Assembly: GCF_021390195.1 (NCBI RefSeq)
Contig: NZ_CP090003.1
Location: 3,121,501 to 3,185,500, forward strand
Source: Flagellimonas sp. CMM7
GTDB taxonomy: Bacteria > Bacteroidota > Bacteroidia > Flavobacteriales > Flavobacteriaceae
DNA: 64,000 bases
Direction of reading: 5' to 3'
A program made the position numbers and the translations under genes. Each line of letters begins with the position of its first letter. Within the stretch, counting starts at the first letter, position 1. Under the pieces are notes generated by a model. That model was not told the DNA's origin. It saw nothing but the letters and a program-made list of their open reading frames with translations, and ran no database searches. Below are positions 52,420 through 62,064 of this stretch, piece after piece.

Positions 52420-53202
52420 TTGCTTCACTATACAAAATATCAGCACAAAACATCAAAAGAATGGGTCACATTTGTTCATGGGGCAGGAGGAAGTTCTACC
52501 ATTTGGTACAAACAAATAAGAGATTTCAAAAAACATTTTAATATACTCCTATTGGATTTAAGGGGGCATGGCAATTCTAAGCCTAATATTAAAGATGCAT
52601 TTAGCGATAAATATACTTTTGATTCTATAACCGCAGATATAATTGAAGTTCTAGACCATGAGAAGGTAAAAGCATCTCATTTTATTGGAATATCCTTAGG
52701 TACAATTCTGATTAGAAATTTAGCTGAAAAATATTCAGATAGAGTTAGGAGCATGGTAATGGGAGGAGCTATAATGAAGCTGAATCTTCGTTCTCAAATT
52801 TTAATGAGGTTGGGAGTTATTTTTAAATCTATAGTACCCTATATCTGGTTGTACAAATTTTTTGCGTTTGTAATTATGCCCAATAAAAATCATAGAGAGT
52901 CTAGGTCACTCTTTGTTAGGGAAGCCAAAAAACTATATCAAAAAGAATTTATTAGGTGGTTTAAGTTGACGTCTGAAATTAATCCTTTACTGCGTTTCTT
53001 TAGAGCGGTGGATGTCAAAATCCCTACGTTCTACATAATGGGAGCAGAAGATTACCTGTTTCTGCCAACAATTAGAAAAGTGGTCAATTCACATGTTACC
53101 TCAACCTTATTTGTAATTGAAAACTGTGGACATGTGGTTAATGTTGAAGAACCAATGATATTTAATGAGGAAGTGATTGGTTATTTACAAAACGTAAAAT
53201 AG
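52420..53202 (+). CDS. alpha/beta hydrolase
   Basis: 260 aa: VTFVHGAGGSSTIWYKQ (oxyanion loop), LLLDLRGHGNSKP, nucleophile elbow HFIGISLGTI (Ser about residue 93), acid in YIMGAEDYLFL, and His in ENCGHVVNVEEP. The order is that of canonical alpha/beta hydrolases with a helical cap in the middle (about 130-190, basic and hydrophobic). The TTG start at 52420 follows AAAAAAGG. There is no signal peptide. Substrate unknown. Confidence 0.85.
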   Translation: MLHYTKYQHKTSKEWVTFVHGAGGSSTIWYKQIRDFKKHFNILLLDLRGHGNSKPNIKDAFSDKYTFDSITADIIEVLDHEKVKASHFIGISLGTILIRNLAEKYSDRVRSMVMGGAIMKLNLRSQILMRLGVIFKSIVPYIWLYKFFAFVIMPNKNHRESRSLFVREAKKLYQKEFIRWFKLTSEINPLLRFFRAVDVKIPTFYIMGAEDYLFLPTIRKVVNSHVTSTLFVIENCGHVVNVEEPMIFNEEVIGYLQNVK

Positions 53203-53208
53203 TTGAAC

Positions 53209-53715
53209 ATGAAAAAGTTATTTTTAGTGTTAGTATTCTTTGCTTCTTTTTTTACGAATGCCCAAAATAATAATCCATGCACTTGTTGTTCCGCGGAGCA
53301 TTCATCCTTTGATTTTTGGATAGGGGAATGGGATGTTACCAATTCAAATAATGGTGCAGCAGCTGGAACCAGTAAAATTAGCAAAGAGGAGGGGGATTGT
53401 GTCATTCGAGAAAATTGGACCAGTGCTAGTTCTGGTTTTACCGGAACAAGTCTTAACTTTTTCAATACAACAACCAAACAATGGGAGCAACTTTGGATTG
53501 ATAATGCTGGAACATACCTAAAACTTAAAGGAAACAGGGTTGGGAATCAAATGATATTATCTTCAGATGAGTTTACTAAGGAAGATGGTAAAAACTATGT
53601 AAATAGAATTACATGGACCAAGAATGACGATGGAACTGTAAGACAACTTTGGGAAATACTTCAGGGTGACAAGGTTGCTAATACCGCTTTTGACGGATTG
53701 TACAAGAAAAAGTAA
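53209..53715 (+). CDS. secreted DUF1579-like/lipocalin-like protein
   Basis: The ATG at 53209 (MKKLFLVLVF) begins a signal peptide ending near TNAQ; the frame opens at a TTG six bases earlier. The mature part begins with NPCTCCSAEHSSFDFWIGEWDV, the FDFWxGeWdV pattern of DUF1579-like small beta barrels, followed by strands ending at FDGLYKKK. A CTCC cluster at the mature N-terminus is unusual and might bind a metal or anchor the protein. It lies 6 bp after the hydrolase and probably shares its transcript. Confidence 0.75.
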   Translation: MKKLFLVLVFFASFFTNAQNNNPCTCCSAEHSSFDFWIGEWDVTNSNNGAAAGTSKISKEEGDCVIRENWTSASSGFTGTSLNFFNTTTKQWEQLWIDNAGTYLKLKGNRVGNQMILSSDEFTKEDGKNYVNRITWTKNDDGTVRQLWEILQGDKVANTAFDGLYKKK

Positions 53716-53807
53716 AACAGTCCAATAGCGTATTGATGACTAATTCAAATATGTACCCTAAAATGAAACTGAAGAATCTTTATAAAGTATTCTAATGGAC
53801 TGTTTTA
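53713..53807. repeat. 12-bp inverted repeat with 71-base spacer
   Basis: TAAAACAGTCCA (53713-53724) and TGGACTGTTTTA (53796-53807) are perfect complements on either side of a gene-free stretch. It begins at the stop codon of the upstream gene. It may be a long-range terminator stem or the relic of a small element; no internal gene is seen. Confidence 0.45.
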
Positions 53808-53893
53808 TGGTTTAATATAGTTGAAACTACAGGTTCTGGAGCAATGCCTTATAAACCTTTACCTTACCGATTTAAGTTTACCTGTTTTTATAG

Positions 53894-55417
53894 TTAAGCG
53901 CTAACTACATTTCTTTGATACTGACTTGGAGTAAGTTGAGTGTCCTTTTTAAATGCTTTATTGAAAGTGACCTTATTGTTGTAGCCAACCTCATAAGCCA
54001 CATTGATGATATTTAATCTTCTGGATTTGTCATCTATGAGCAATTGTTTTGCCTCCTTAATTCGATACAGGTTTACAAATTCATGAAAGCTGACATTAAA
54101 ATGCTCGTTTATTATTTGCGATGCATTGTGCCGTGTGGTATTTAATTTTTGCGCCACCATATCCAGGCTTATGTTATTTTCCTTATAAATCTTGTCAACT
54201 GCAAAAAGATGTAATAGGTTTTCCTTAAGCTCATGGGAGAGACTAGGTGTCAATCCAGATTTTTCGTACTTAGGAAACAATCTGTTTGTGTAAGCATAAG
54301 CTCCACTAAAAACATCTGGTTGTATGTTGGCGGAATAACCCACATAAATGACCATTAAGGCCATGGCAGCAACAGAAGCGTCAAACAAAACTCCATTTTT
54401 AAAACCATTCATTATTACAATGCCGTAGGCTGTATATGTTAACACATAGAATATATGTATGTGGTATACATTTTTTTGCCATATTTGGTTCTTTGACCCT
54501 AGAAGTTTCTCTCTTTTGCTTTTTAGGTAAACTTTTCTAATAAAGTAACCGTAAACGGTGAGGGAAATAATTTTTAAAACCACCAATAGTGCCAGTTTAC
54601 TGGAATCTTGTGGGTTTAGTCCCTCCTGAATTCTACTCAGCATTAGATGAATTTTGTTTGCTCCTGAAAACGAATAAACGTTTATTGCAAGGTAAGCTAG
54701 CAATATTATTGTAGGTATTAGATGCAATACATCCAATGCCTTAAATGCATATTTCTGAGAAGTGTTCTTAAAATAGAAATACAATAAAGGACCATATAAA
54801 AAAGAAGCCCAGGTAGACATTAGATATGTATGCGGATATTCAAAGAAATAATTTGCCCTGTTAATGGATATATGTAAAATAAAAAAGGAATGGATAAAAA
54901 TAAATAACGCAATTAAAAATCTGGAGGTGGGATGTATTTGTTTATTTAAAACAATTAATAGAACAACGTAAAACCCTATTACTGCAACAAACAAATATAA
55001 CAAGGACCACGTAGTAACCCTTGGTATAACAATATCGGATATATTTTTAAACTCTTTACTCTCTCTTATAGGGTCAAAACCTTCATTCAAAAGAAAATTT
55101 GGATTAAAGTCCAATTGTAGATAGTCATTTAAAGTTGCTGTGGACTTGGATGGATGCTCCAGCGCAGCTTCACTTAAGGCTATTTTTTTAAGGATATGGG
55201 TTCTTTCGGTATTCGGGTTGTTCAAATTCTTTTCATAAATGGAAATAGCTTTTTTGTATCTGTGGATGTTGTAATAATAATCTGCCCATTCTAAAGAATC
55301 CTGAAGTACAAGAGGAGCTAATTCATCTGCAAATTCGCCATCATTATTGTAGGTCTTTGCAATGCATGACATACATGATAGGAAAAACAGAAAAACAAGT
55401 AAACCTGACTTTCTCAT
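53894..55417 (-). CDS. membrane-bound AraC-family regulator with TPR-like N-terminus
   Basis: A signal peptide or first TM segment (to about CIAK) is followed by a short TPR-like region (about 40-130, YNIHRYKKAISIYEKNL), about seven to eight TM helices (about 138-365), and a C-terminal AraC HTH domain (about 395-505) with DMVAQKLNTTRHNASQIINE and the second helix INVAYEVGYNNKVTFNKAF. This is a one-component sensor in which the DNA-binding domain is tethered to the inner membrane. Its targets are unknown. It is transcribed alone and toward the DUF1579-like gene. Confidence 0.86.
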   Translation of the reverse strand: MRKSGLLVFLFFLSCMSCIAKTYNNDGEFADELAPLVLQDSLEWADYYYNIHRYKKAISIYEKNLNNPNTERTHILKKIALSEAALEHPSKSTATLNDYLQLDFNPNFLLNEGFDPIRESKEFKNISDIVIPRVTTWSLLYLFVAVIGFYVVLLIVLNKQIHPTSRFLIALFIFIHSFFILHISINRANYFFEYPHTYLMSTWASFLYGPLLYFYFKNTSQKYAFKALDVLHLIPTIILLAYLAINVYSFSGANKIHLMLSRIQEGLNPQDSSKLALLVVLKIISLTVYGYFIRKVYLKSKREKLLGSKNQIWQKNVYHIHIFYVLTYTAYGIVIMNGFKNGVLFDASVAAMALMVIYVGYSANIQPDVFSGAYAYTNRLFPKYEKSGLTPSLSHELKENLLHLFAVDKIYKENNISLDMVAQKLNTTRHNASQIINEHFNVSFHEFVNLYRIKEAKQLLIDDKSRRLNIINVAYEVGYNNKVTFNKAFKKDTQLTPSQYQRNVVSA

Positions 55418-55589
55418 TTTAAGTTAGTGAATTAGCTTACTTTGAAATTACTGATTTAACAAACTCGAAATGTTAAATAAATCTTAAAAAACGTAACTCC
55501 CGATAATAGTTTACCTTTTGGGTAATTTTTTTACTGCACAAAAGATGGTTAATAAGGTGCTGATTGATAGTTAGTTGTAAGAGACGAAA

Positions 55590-55611
55590 AAACCGGTGAG
55601 AACACCGGTTT
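55590..55611. terminator. stem-loop
   Basis: AAACCGGTG and CACCGGTTT form a perfect 9-bp stem with an AGAA loop. Being between two minus-strand genes, it likely ends transcription of the upstream gene on that strand. Confidence 0.65.
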
Positions 55612-55733
55612 AAACTAACTAACTCAAAAAAATGCTAACTCAGATAATTTGTTGCAAAATTCTAAAACAACCTTTTTACCAAGGTTAATTTAACTTTAGG
55701 ATTTTGTTATAATTTTCTCTTTTTATTTGAGAT

Positions 55734-55759
55734 AATAACGATTAAACTGCATCGTTATT
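55734..55759 (-). terminator. stem-loop after the DUF4197 gene
   Basis: AATAACGAT and ATCGTTATT with an 8-base loop lie 24 bp beyond the stop of the DUF4197 gene. It is a plausible terminator though AT-rich. Confidence 0.5.
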
Positions 55760-55782
55760 GCATAATTAAGAAAAAATTATAA

Positions 55783-56487
55783 TTAATCTTGCAAAGCAAA
55801 GACCTTTTTTAACAATTCTGTTGTTCTTGATGAAATTTTAGTCCTAATTTCCTTTTCTTCAATAGCAATCATTGTATAAACTCCATTCAAAGCTTGTTGG
55901 GTGGTATAATCTGTTAAATCTGGATTTACATCATTAGTTAATGGAAGTTTGTTGTATCTGGAGATAAGATTATTCCAAATTTGATCTGCACCAACTTTTG
56001 CAAACGAATTTTTAATCACCGGATTAAATTTATCATATAGCTTAGCTTTGGTAGATTGTTCCAAGTAAGATGTTGCAGCATTGTCATTCCCTACTAAGAT
56101 TTGTTTGGCATCATTAAATGTTATACTCTTTACGGCATCAACAAAAATGGGGGTGGCTTCTTTAACTGCGTCTTCTGCAGCTCTGTTAAGTACACGGAGT
56201 CCTTCATCCGCTAAATTGCCCAAGCCTATATCTCTAAGTGTTTTATCAACTTTCTTTAACTCTTCTGGCAATAAAATTTTGACAAGTTCATTTCTAAAAA
56301 AACCATCTTTTAAGGTCAATTTGTTTACCTGTTTCTCTATGCCAAGATTAAGTGCATCTCGAAGTCCTTGCGCTATTTCAGCATTTCCAATACCTGTTGT
56401 TCCTTGTGGTAATTGATTTACAACTTGTTGCAATTCAGCACAACCCACAAGTTGAAATACCATTAAGCATAGCAGTATTCGTTTCAT
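55783..56487 (-). CDS. DUF4197 lipoprotein
   Basis: An SPII signal with lipobox LVGC (Cys about residue 16), then the DUF4197 pattern: IAQGLRDALNLGIEKQVNKL, FFRNELVKILLPEELKKV, LNRAAEDAVKEATPIFVDAV and the C-terminal QALNGVYTMIAIEEKEIR with a final helix. The family is a mostly helical envelope protein of unknown function. Length is typical. It stands alone between stem-loops and purU. Confidence 0.87.
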   Translation of the reverse strand: MKRILLCLMVFQLVGCAELQQVVNQLPQGTTGIGNAEIAQGLRDALNLGIEKQVNKLTLKDGFFRNELVKILLPEELKKVDKTLRDIGLGNLADEGLRVLNRAAEDAVKEATPIFVDAVKSITFNDAKQILVGNDNAATSYLEQSTKAKLYDKFNPVIKNSFAKVGADQIWNNLISRYNKLPLTNDVNPDLTDYTTQQALNGVYTMIAIEEKEIRTKISSRTTELLKKVFALQD

Positions 56488-56556
56488 GTTTATGTTTTTA
56501 TAGTTAAAGTGAATTTACTGCTAAAGCGGAAGAAATAGAATTTTCTCAGAAGTTTT

Positions 56557-57405
56557 TTAAGAAAAAATCACGGTTTTGTTATTGTAGACAATTGTTTTTC
56601 TGGCAACATGAAGCTGAACAGCTCGCGAAAGCACAATTTTTTCCAAGTCCCTACCTTTTGTTATAAAATCTTTGATGGAATGCGAGTGTGATACGGCAGT
56701 AACATCCTGTTCAATGATTGGTCCGGCATCCAATTCTGCGGTTACATAATGACTTGTGGCGCCAATAATCTTTACGCCTCTCTCAAAAGCCGCATGGTAT
56801 GGCTTTGCTCCTGCAAAAGCGGGTAAAAAAGAATGATGGATATTTATTATTTTTTGCGGGTAAACATCAATCACTTGTGGAGATAGAATTTGCATATACC
56901 TTGCCAGAACAATAAAGTCAACCTTATACTCCTTTAAAAGGTTCAATTGTTTTTCCTCTGCTAAGGTTTTGGTTTCTTTGGTGACAGGGATGTGATAATA
57001 AGGAATTTGAAACTGATCTGCTATGTATTCCAAATCTTGATGATTGCTTATTATAAATGGAATATCTACCAATAATTCTCCTGAATGATACCTGCTTAAC
57101 AGATCATAAATACAATGATTGTATTTGGATACAAAAATGGCCATTTTGGGCTTTTCCCCATCCAGGTGCATGCCCCACTTCATTTTATAATTTTCCGCCA
57201 GTTTTTGTTCAAATTGCTGTTTGAAAACTGATAAGTTGATTTCATCTTCAAATTCACTTTCCAGCCTCATAAAAAATACGCCAGCCTCTTTGTCAACATG
57301 TTGGTCCAAGTAAATAATATTGCCATTTTTTTCGTGAACAAATTGGGTAACTGAACTTATAATTCCAGATTGATCGGGACAATGAATGCGAATGGTAAGT
57401 TTCAT
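56557..57405 (-). CDS. purU: formyltetrahydrofolate deformylase
   Basis: 283 aa: an N-terminal ACT domain (about 1-80, IRIHCPDQSGIISSVTQFVH) and a formyltransferase-type catalytic domain with MAIFVSKYNHCIYDLLSR, IPYYHIPVTKETK, LARYMQILS, and the catalytic HHSFLPAFAGAKPYHAAFERG (about 217-237). It releases formate from 10-formyl-THF, balancing one-carbon units. The ATG at 57405 is used; the longer frame to 57441 adds a chance stretch. Confidence 0.93.
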   Translation of the reverse strand: MKLTIRIHCPDQSGIISSVTQFVHEKNGNIIYLDQHVDKEAGVFFMRLESEFEDEINLSVFKQQFEQKLAENYKMKWGMHLDGEKPKMAIFVSKYNHCIYDLLSRYHSGELLVDIPFIISNHQDLEYIADQFQIPYYHIPVTKETKTLAEEKQLNLLKEYKVDFIVLARYMQILSPQVIDVYPQKIINIHHSFLPAFAGAKPYHAAFERGVKIIGATSHYVTAELDAGPIIEQDVTAVSHSHSIKDFITKGRDLEKIVLSRAVQLHVARKTIVYNNKTVIFS

Positions 57406-57547
57406 GATGAATGTTTGACCAAGTAAAATTATGATATTCAAAAAAAGTAACTCAAAGCCATGTTGATTTTTATAAAATTCTAATCAAAATCAATTATATG
57501 TTGCATTTTCCGTAAATTGCATACCTAAAATAGACCCTTTATTATCA

Positions 57548-60500
57548 ATGGAACAATCCAAGCCCTATCAGCCTAAAAACAAAATTAGAATTGTTACTGC
57601 TGCTTCGTTGTTTGATGGTCATGATGCCGCTATCAATATCATGAGACGGATAATACAATCTACGGGAGTTGAAGTAATTCATTTGGGTCATGATAGAAGT
57701 GTGGCGGAGGTTGTTAATTGTGCTATACAAGAAGATGCCAATGCAATAGCAATGACTTCTTATCAAGGAGGACATAATGAATACTTTAGGTATATGTTAG
57801 ATTTGCTCAAAGAAAAAGGCGCAGAACATATTAAGGTTTTTGGAGGAGGAGGAGGGGTAATCCTTCCAGAAGAGATCAAGGATTTGATGGATTATGGGAT
57901 AGAACGTATCTATTCACCTGATGACGGAAGAGAAATGGGCCTTCAGGGGATGATCAATGATTTGGTACAACGTTGTGACACAGAGGTTCCCAACTTGGTA
58001 ATACCTAAAGGAGTCAAGCTGTCCAAATTGCTTTTAGAGAAGCAGGAAAATACAATAGCTAGGCTTATTTCTTTGGCAGAAAATAGACACGAAGCTTTTG
58101 AGAAATACGAAGACGATGTAAATAAGGTACACCAAAAAGTTCCGGTCCTCGGAATAACGGGAACTGGTGGGGCTGGAAAATCCAGTTTAGTGGATGAGTT
58201 GGTCAGGAGGTTTTTGAGTGATTTTCCAGAGAAACATATTGGGATTATTTCAGTAGATCCTTCCAAGAGAAAAACGGGAGGGGCATTATTGGGTGACCGA
58301 ATCAGAATGAATGCTATTAATAATGATAGGGTTTACATGCGTTCTCTGGCTACAAGGCAGTCCAATTTGGCGCTATCCAAACATGTGGCCGAAGCCGTTC
58401 AGGTTCTTAAGGCCGCCAGTTTTGATTTGATAATCCTTGAGACCTCTGGTATTGGTCAGTCAGATACAGAAATTTTAGAGCATAGTGATGTTTCGTTATA
58501 TGTAATGACTCCTGAATTTGGAGCAGCCACTCAACTTGAAAAAATAGATATGCTGGACTTTGCAGATGTCGTGGCGATAAACAAATTTGATAAAAGAGGA
58601 GCTTTGGATGCTTTGCGCGATGTGAAAAAGCAATATATGCGTAACCATGGATTGTGGGATGTTAGCCAAGATGATTTGCCCATTTTTGGAACAATTGCAT
58701 CACAATTTAACGACCCTGGTATGAACAGACTTTATAAAGTTGTGATGGATACCTTGGTTTCAAAAGCTGAATCAAAGTTGCTTTCAAATTTTGAGGTGAC
58801 CAATGAAATGGCCGAGAAAATATTTGTTATTCCTCCAGCAAGAACAAGATATTTATCTGAAATAGCAGAAAGTAATAGAGCTTATGATAAAAGAGTTGAT
58901 GATCAAGTTATGGTGGCTCAAAAGTTATTTGGTATTCACCAAACGATTTTGTCTATTATCCCGAGCGAGAGTGATAAACCTTATTTAATAAAGTCAGGAC
59001 TTGATAGTGATACAATCCTGAAACAGCTTCCAAATGAAGAAATCCCGTTCGCAAAGCTATTGTTTGCACAATTTGATAAAGTAAAAATGAATCTGGATCC
59101 CCATCATTGGGAATCCATTTTAAAATGGCAAGAAAAAGTAGATCGATATAAATCTGAAGTTTATTCCTTTAAGGTAAGAGGCAAGGAAGTAAAGATTAAA
59201 ACGCATACAGAATCGCTTTCTCATAGTAAAATACCTAAAGTCGCATTGCCAAAATATGAAGCTTGGGGAGATATACTTAGATGGAGTCTACAAGAAAATG
59301 TACCAGGTGAATTTCCGTATTCATCAGGATTGTATCCTTTTAAAAGGGTGGGTGAGGATCCAACAAGAATGTTTGCTGGAGAAGGTGGCCCGGAGCGTAC
59401 AAACAGACGTTTTCATTATGTAAGCTTAGATATGCCGGCAAAAAGGCTTTCCACGGCTTTTGATTCTGTGACCCTTTACGGAAATGATCCAGATCATAGA
59501 CCAGATATCTATGGTAAAATAGGAAATGCGGGAGTTTCTATCTGCTGTTTGGACGATGCCAAAAAATTATACTCTGGTTTTGATTTAAGCGATCCAATGA
59601 CTTCGGTAAGTATGACCATAAATGGTCCAGCACCAATGCTATTGGCATTTTTCATGAATGCCGCCATTGATCAAAATTGCGAAAAGTATATCAAGGAAAA
59701 AGGTCTAGAAAAAGAAATTGATCAAAAAATCGACTCTATTTTCAAACAGAAAAAAACTAAAAGACCTTCCTATTTAGGTGAACTTCCCAAAGGGAACGAT
59801 GGTTTAGGCCTTATGCTTCTGGGTGTAACGGGAGATCAGGTTTTGTCAAAACCTGTATATGATGAGATAAGAAAGAATACACTGAACCAAGTTAGAGGGA
59901 CTGTACAGGCAGATATTTTAAAAGAAGATCAAGCACAGAATACGTGTATATTTTCTACAGAGTTTGCATTGAGGTTAATGGGTGATGTTCAAGAATATTT
60001 TATAGAACATCAGGTTCGTAATTTCTACTCCGTTTCAATTTCTGGGTACCATATTGCCGAAGCGGGAGCAAACCCTATTACCCAATTAGCATTTACTTTA
60101 TCAAATGGGTTCACTTATGTAGAGTATTATTTAAGTAGAGGAATGGACATCAACAAGTTTGGTCCAAACCTGTCATTCTTTTTTTCCAATGGAGTAGACC
60201 CAGAATATGCAGTAATAGGAAGAGTAGCAAGAAAGATTTGGGCAAAAGCGATGAAAGAGAAATATGCTGCAGACTCAAGAGCACAAATGTTGAAATACCA
60301 TATTCAAACATCTGGTAGGAGTTTACATGCCCAGGAAATTGATTTCAATGATATAAGAACCACGCTTCAAGCGCTTTATGCTATTTATGATAATTGTAAT
60401 TCTCTCCATACCAACGCTTATGATGAGGCAATTACAACACCTACGGAAGAATCTGTTAGAAGGGCCATGGCAATCCAGTTGATTATTAATAAGGAATTAG

Positions 60501-60994
60501 GGTTGGCCAAAAATGAGAACCCGCTGCAAGGTTCATTTATTATTGAGGAATTAACAGATCTGGTGGAAGAAGCTGTTTTGTTGGAGTTTGATAGAATCAC
60601 AGAACGTGGTGGAGTTTTAGGAGCAATGGAGACCATGTACCAGCGTTCAAAAATTCAAGAAGAAAGTTTACACTATGAAACCCTGAAACATTCTGGGGAA
60701 TATCCCATAATAGGAGTGAACACTTTTTTAAGCTCCAAAGGGTCGCCTACGATACTCCCTGCAGAAGTTATTAGAGCTACAGAAGATGAAAAGAAAAATC
60801 AGATAGAAACATTGCAGAACCTACAAGTTCGCAACAGGGAGGAAGCGGAAAGACAGTTAGAGGAACTTCAGCAGACTGCAATAAAAAATGAAAATCTTTT
60901 TGAAAAACTAATGGAAGTGACTAAATACAGCTCATTGGGACAGATTACAAAAGCATTGTTTCAAGTTGGTGGGCAGTATAGGCGTAATATGTAG
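57548..60994 (+). CDS. icmF: fused acyl-CoA mutase (isobutyryl-CoA mutase IcmF type)
   Basis: 1148 aa with the order of IcmF: a B12-binding domain first (about 10-140; [14 protein letters not shown] with the cobalt-ligating His, then TSYQGG), a MeaB-like GTPase chaperone in the middle (P-loop GTGGAGKSS near residue 205, NKFD near 345), and the (beta/alpha)8 mutase domain last (about 560-1120, [16 protein letters not shown] and [33 protein letters not shown]). It interconverts branched and straight acyl-CoA by adenosylcobalamin radical chemistry. Ordinary methylmalonyl-CoA mutase has the B12 domain last and lacks the GTPase, so the fused type fits better. It stands alone. No cobalamin riboswitch is visible upstream. 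Confidence 0.9.
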   Translation: MEQSKPYQPKNKIRIVTAASLFDGHDAAINIMRRIIQSTGVEVIHLGHDRSVAEVVNCAIQEDANAIAMTSYQGGHNEYFRYMLDLLKEKGAEHIKVFGGGGGVILPEEIKDLMDYGIERIYSPDDGREMGLQGMINDLVQRCDTEVPNLVIPKGVKLSKLLLEKQENTIARLISLAENRHEAFEKYEDDVNKVHQKVPVLGITGTGGAGKSSLVDELVRRFLSDFPEKHIGIISVDPSKRKTGGALLGDRIRMNAINNDRVYMRSLATRQSNLALSKHVAEAVQVLKAASFDLIILETSGIGQSDTEILEHSDVSLYVMTPEFGAATQLEKIDMLDFADVVAINKFDKRGALDALRDVKKQYMRNHGLWDVSQDDLPIFGTIASQFNDPGMNRLYKVVMDTLVSKAESKLLSNFEVTNEMAEKIFVIPPARTRYLSEIAESNRAYDKRVDDQVMVAQKLFGIHQTILSIIPSESDKPYLIKSGLDSDTILKQLPNEEIPFAKLLFAQFDKVKMNLDPHHWESILKWQEKVDRYKSEVYSFKVRGKEVKIKTHTESLSHSKIPKVALPKYEAWGDILRWSLQENVPGEFPYSSGLYPFKRVGEDPTRMFAGEGGPERTNRRFHYVSLDMPAKRLSTAFDSVTLYGNDPDHRPDIYGKIGNAGVSICCLDDAKKLYSGFDLSDPMTSVSMTINGPAPMLLAFFMNAAIDQNCEKYIKEKGLEKEIDQKIDSIFKQKKTKRPSYLGELPKGNDGLGLMLLGVTGDQVLSKPVYDEIRKNTLNQVRGTVQADILKEDQAQNTCIFSTEFALRLMGDVQEYFIEHQVRNFYSVSISGYHIAEAGANPITQLAFTLSNGFTYVEYYLSRGMDINKFGPNLSFFFSNGVDPEYAVIGRVARKIWAKAMKEKYAADSRAQMLKYHIQTSGRSLHAQEIDFNDIRTTLQALYAIYDNCNSLHTNAYDEAITTPTEESVRRAMAIQLIINKELGLAKNENPLQGSFIIEELTDLVEEAVLLEFDRITERGGVLGAMETMYQRSKIQEESLHYETLKHSGEYPIIGVNTFLSSKGSPTILPAEVIRATEDEKKNQIETLQNLQVRNREEAERQLEELQQTAIKNENLFEKLMEVTKYSSLGQITKALFQVGGQYRRNM

Positions 60995-61025
60995 TGTTTT
61001 TAAAGAAAAGAAAAAAGGAAGTGGG

Positions 61026-61436
61026 CTAGCCGTTTCCATTTTTTAAAGACTTTCTCCATTTTTTAAAAGAGCCTCTAAAAACTTTAATTTCTTTTCTCAG
61101 AAGGTTTAGATATTCTTTTTCTTTAACACCATCTCTTTCAAGCCCATTACAATAAGCTAGGATATTGCGGGTCATGATATTAATGAAGGTTAAGCTCTTC
61201 ATTCGAACGGAATATGAATTGCTTAAGGCTGCTTGTTCAACTTCTTTGGTAATGAGCAAGGCATCAGTCATTAGAGATTGGGTGATGTCATCACGAAAAC
61301 TATCATACTTTCGTAGAGACAGCATATCCTTGTTATAAGAAAAATAGGAAGCAACAGCTTCGCTCAAATCACGTAAAGCCAGTGATTTTCGATATACAAC
61401 TAGGGAATTTAAAGAACTCCTCTCCATTTTTTTCAA
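61026..61436 (-). CDS. small four-helix-bundle-like protein
   Basis: 136 aa, almost wholly helical: LVVYRKSLALRDLSEAVASY, DDITQSLMTDALLITKEVEQ, SVRMKSLTFINIMTRNILAYC and LNLLRKEIKVFRGSFKKW form four helices. It resembles the four-helix bundle family of small Bacteroidetes proteins, but the match is loose. The start is either MKKMERSS or the second Met. No signal peptide. Function unknown. Confidence 0.6.
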   Translation of the reverse strand: MKKMERSSLNSLVVYRKSLALRDLSEAVASYFSYNKDMLSLRKYDSFRDDITQSLMTDALLITKEVEQAALSNSYSVRMKSLTFINIMTRNILAYCNGLERDGVKEKEYLNLLRKEIKVFRGSFKKWRKSLKNGNG

Positions 61437-61549
61437 AGCAATTAATGGATATAAAATTACATATGAAAAAGATAATGTAACTTTACTTTTTAAAGCGTAA
61501 TTGATATTTTGCTTTTGATTATAAGAAAATATTGTTTTTTACTTTAGAT

Positions 61550-62002
61550 ATGAAGATAGATGAATTAAACTGGGAAATCCTTAGTTGTTTACAGCAAAAC
61601 GCAAGGGAATCTTTCGCCAATATTGGTCGTAAAGTTGGACTAACGCCGCCCGCAGTTGCGGAACGAGTAAAAAAGATGGAAGATCTTGGCGTTATAGAGG
61701 GGTACGGAACCACAGTTTCTTATGCTATGGCAGGACATCAATTAAAAGCGATTATTATGTTGCGGGCATTTATGGGTAAATTAAAGCCATTTCTTAGCAA
61801 AGTAAAATCATTCCAAGAAGTGGTTAATTGTTATCGCATAACGGGTAATGAGAATATAATTATGGAGGTGGTTCTGAAGGATCAGTTTCATTTGGAAAAG
61901 TTTATAGATGAACTAATTGTTTATGGTGAATGTAGAACACATATCGTTTTATCAAATATTGTGGCGAACGGTCCCATAAAGGCCAGTAAGGTTTTTCAAT
62001 AA
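61550..62002 (+). CDS. Lrp/AsnC family transcriptional regulator
   Basis: 150 aa: HTH (about 1-60; WEILSCLQQNARESFANIGR, LTPPAVAERVKKMEDLGVI) and the AsnC-type effector domain (about 65-145; VKSFQEVVNCYRITGNENII). The ATG at 61550 gives the standard MKIDELNWEIL start; the TTG at 61532 adds six hydrophobic residues. These regulators sense amino acids. It may act on neighbours such as the downstream gene, but nothing shows this. Confidence 0.92.
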   Translation: MKIDELNWEILSCLQQNARESFANIGRKVGLTPPAVAERVKKMEDLGVIEGYGTTVSYAMAGHQLKAIIMLRAFMGKLKPFLSKVKSFQEVVNCYRITGNENIIMEVVLKDQFHLEKFIDELIVYGECRTHIVLSNIVANGPIKASKVFQ

Positions 62003-62064
62003 TTTTCGATTATTTTTAAGTGGCCTAAAACTTTTTTTGGCCGGGTTTTTGTTGTTAAAATGCT

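Larger units (their letters stand above)
55418..55782. other. intergenic region with two stem-loops
   Basis: 365 bp lie between the AraC-type gene start and the DUF4197 gene stop, both minus strand. It contains the two hairpins listed separately and otherwise AT-rich DNA that must hold the promoter of the regulator gene. No small gene is evident. Confidence 0.5.
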
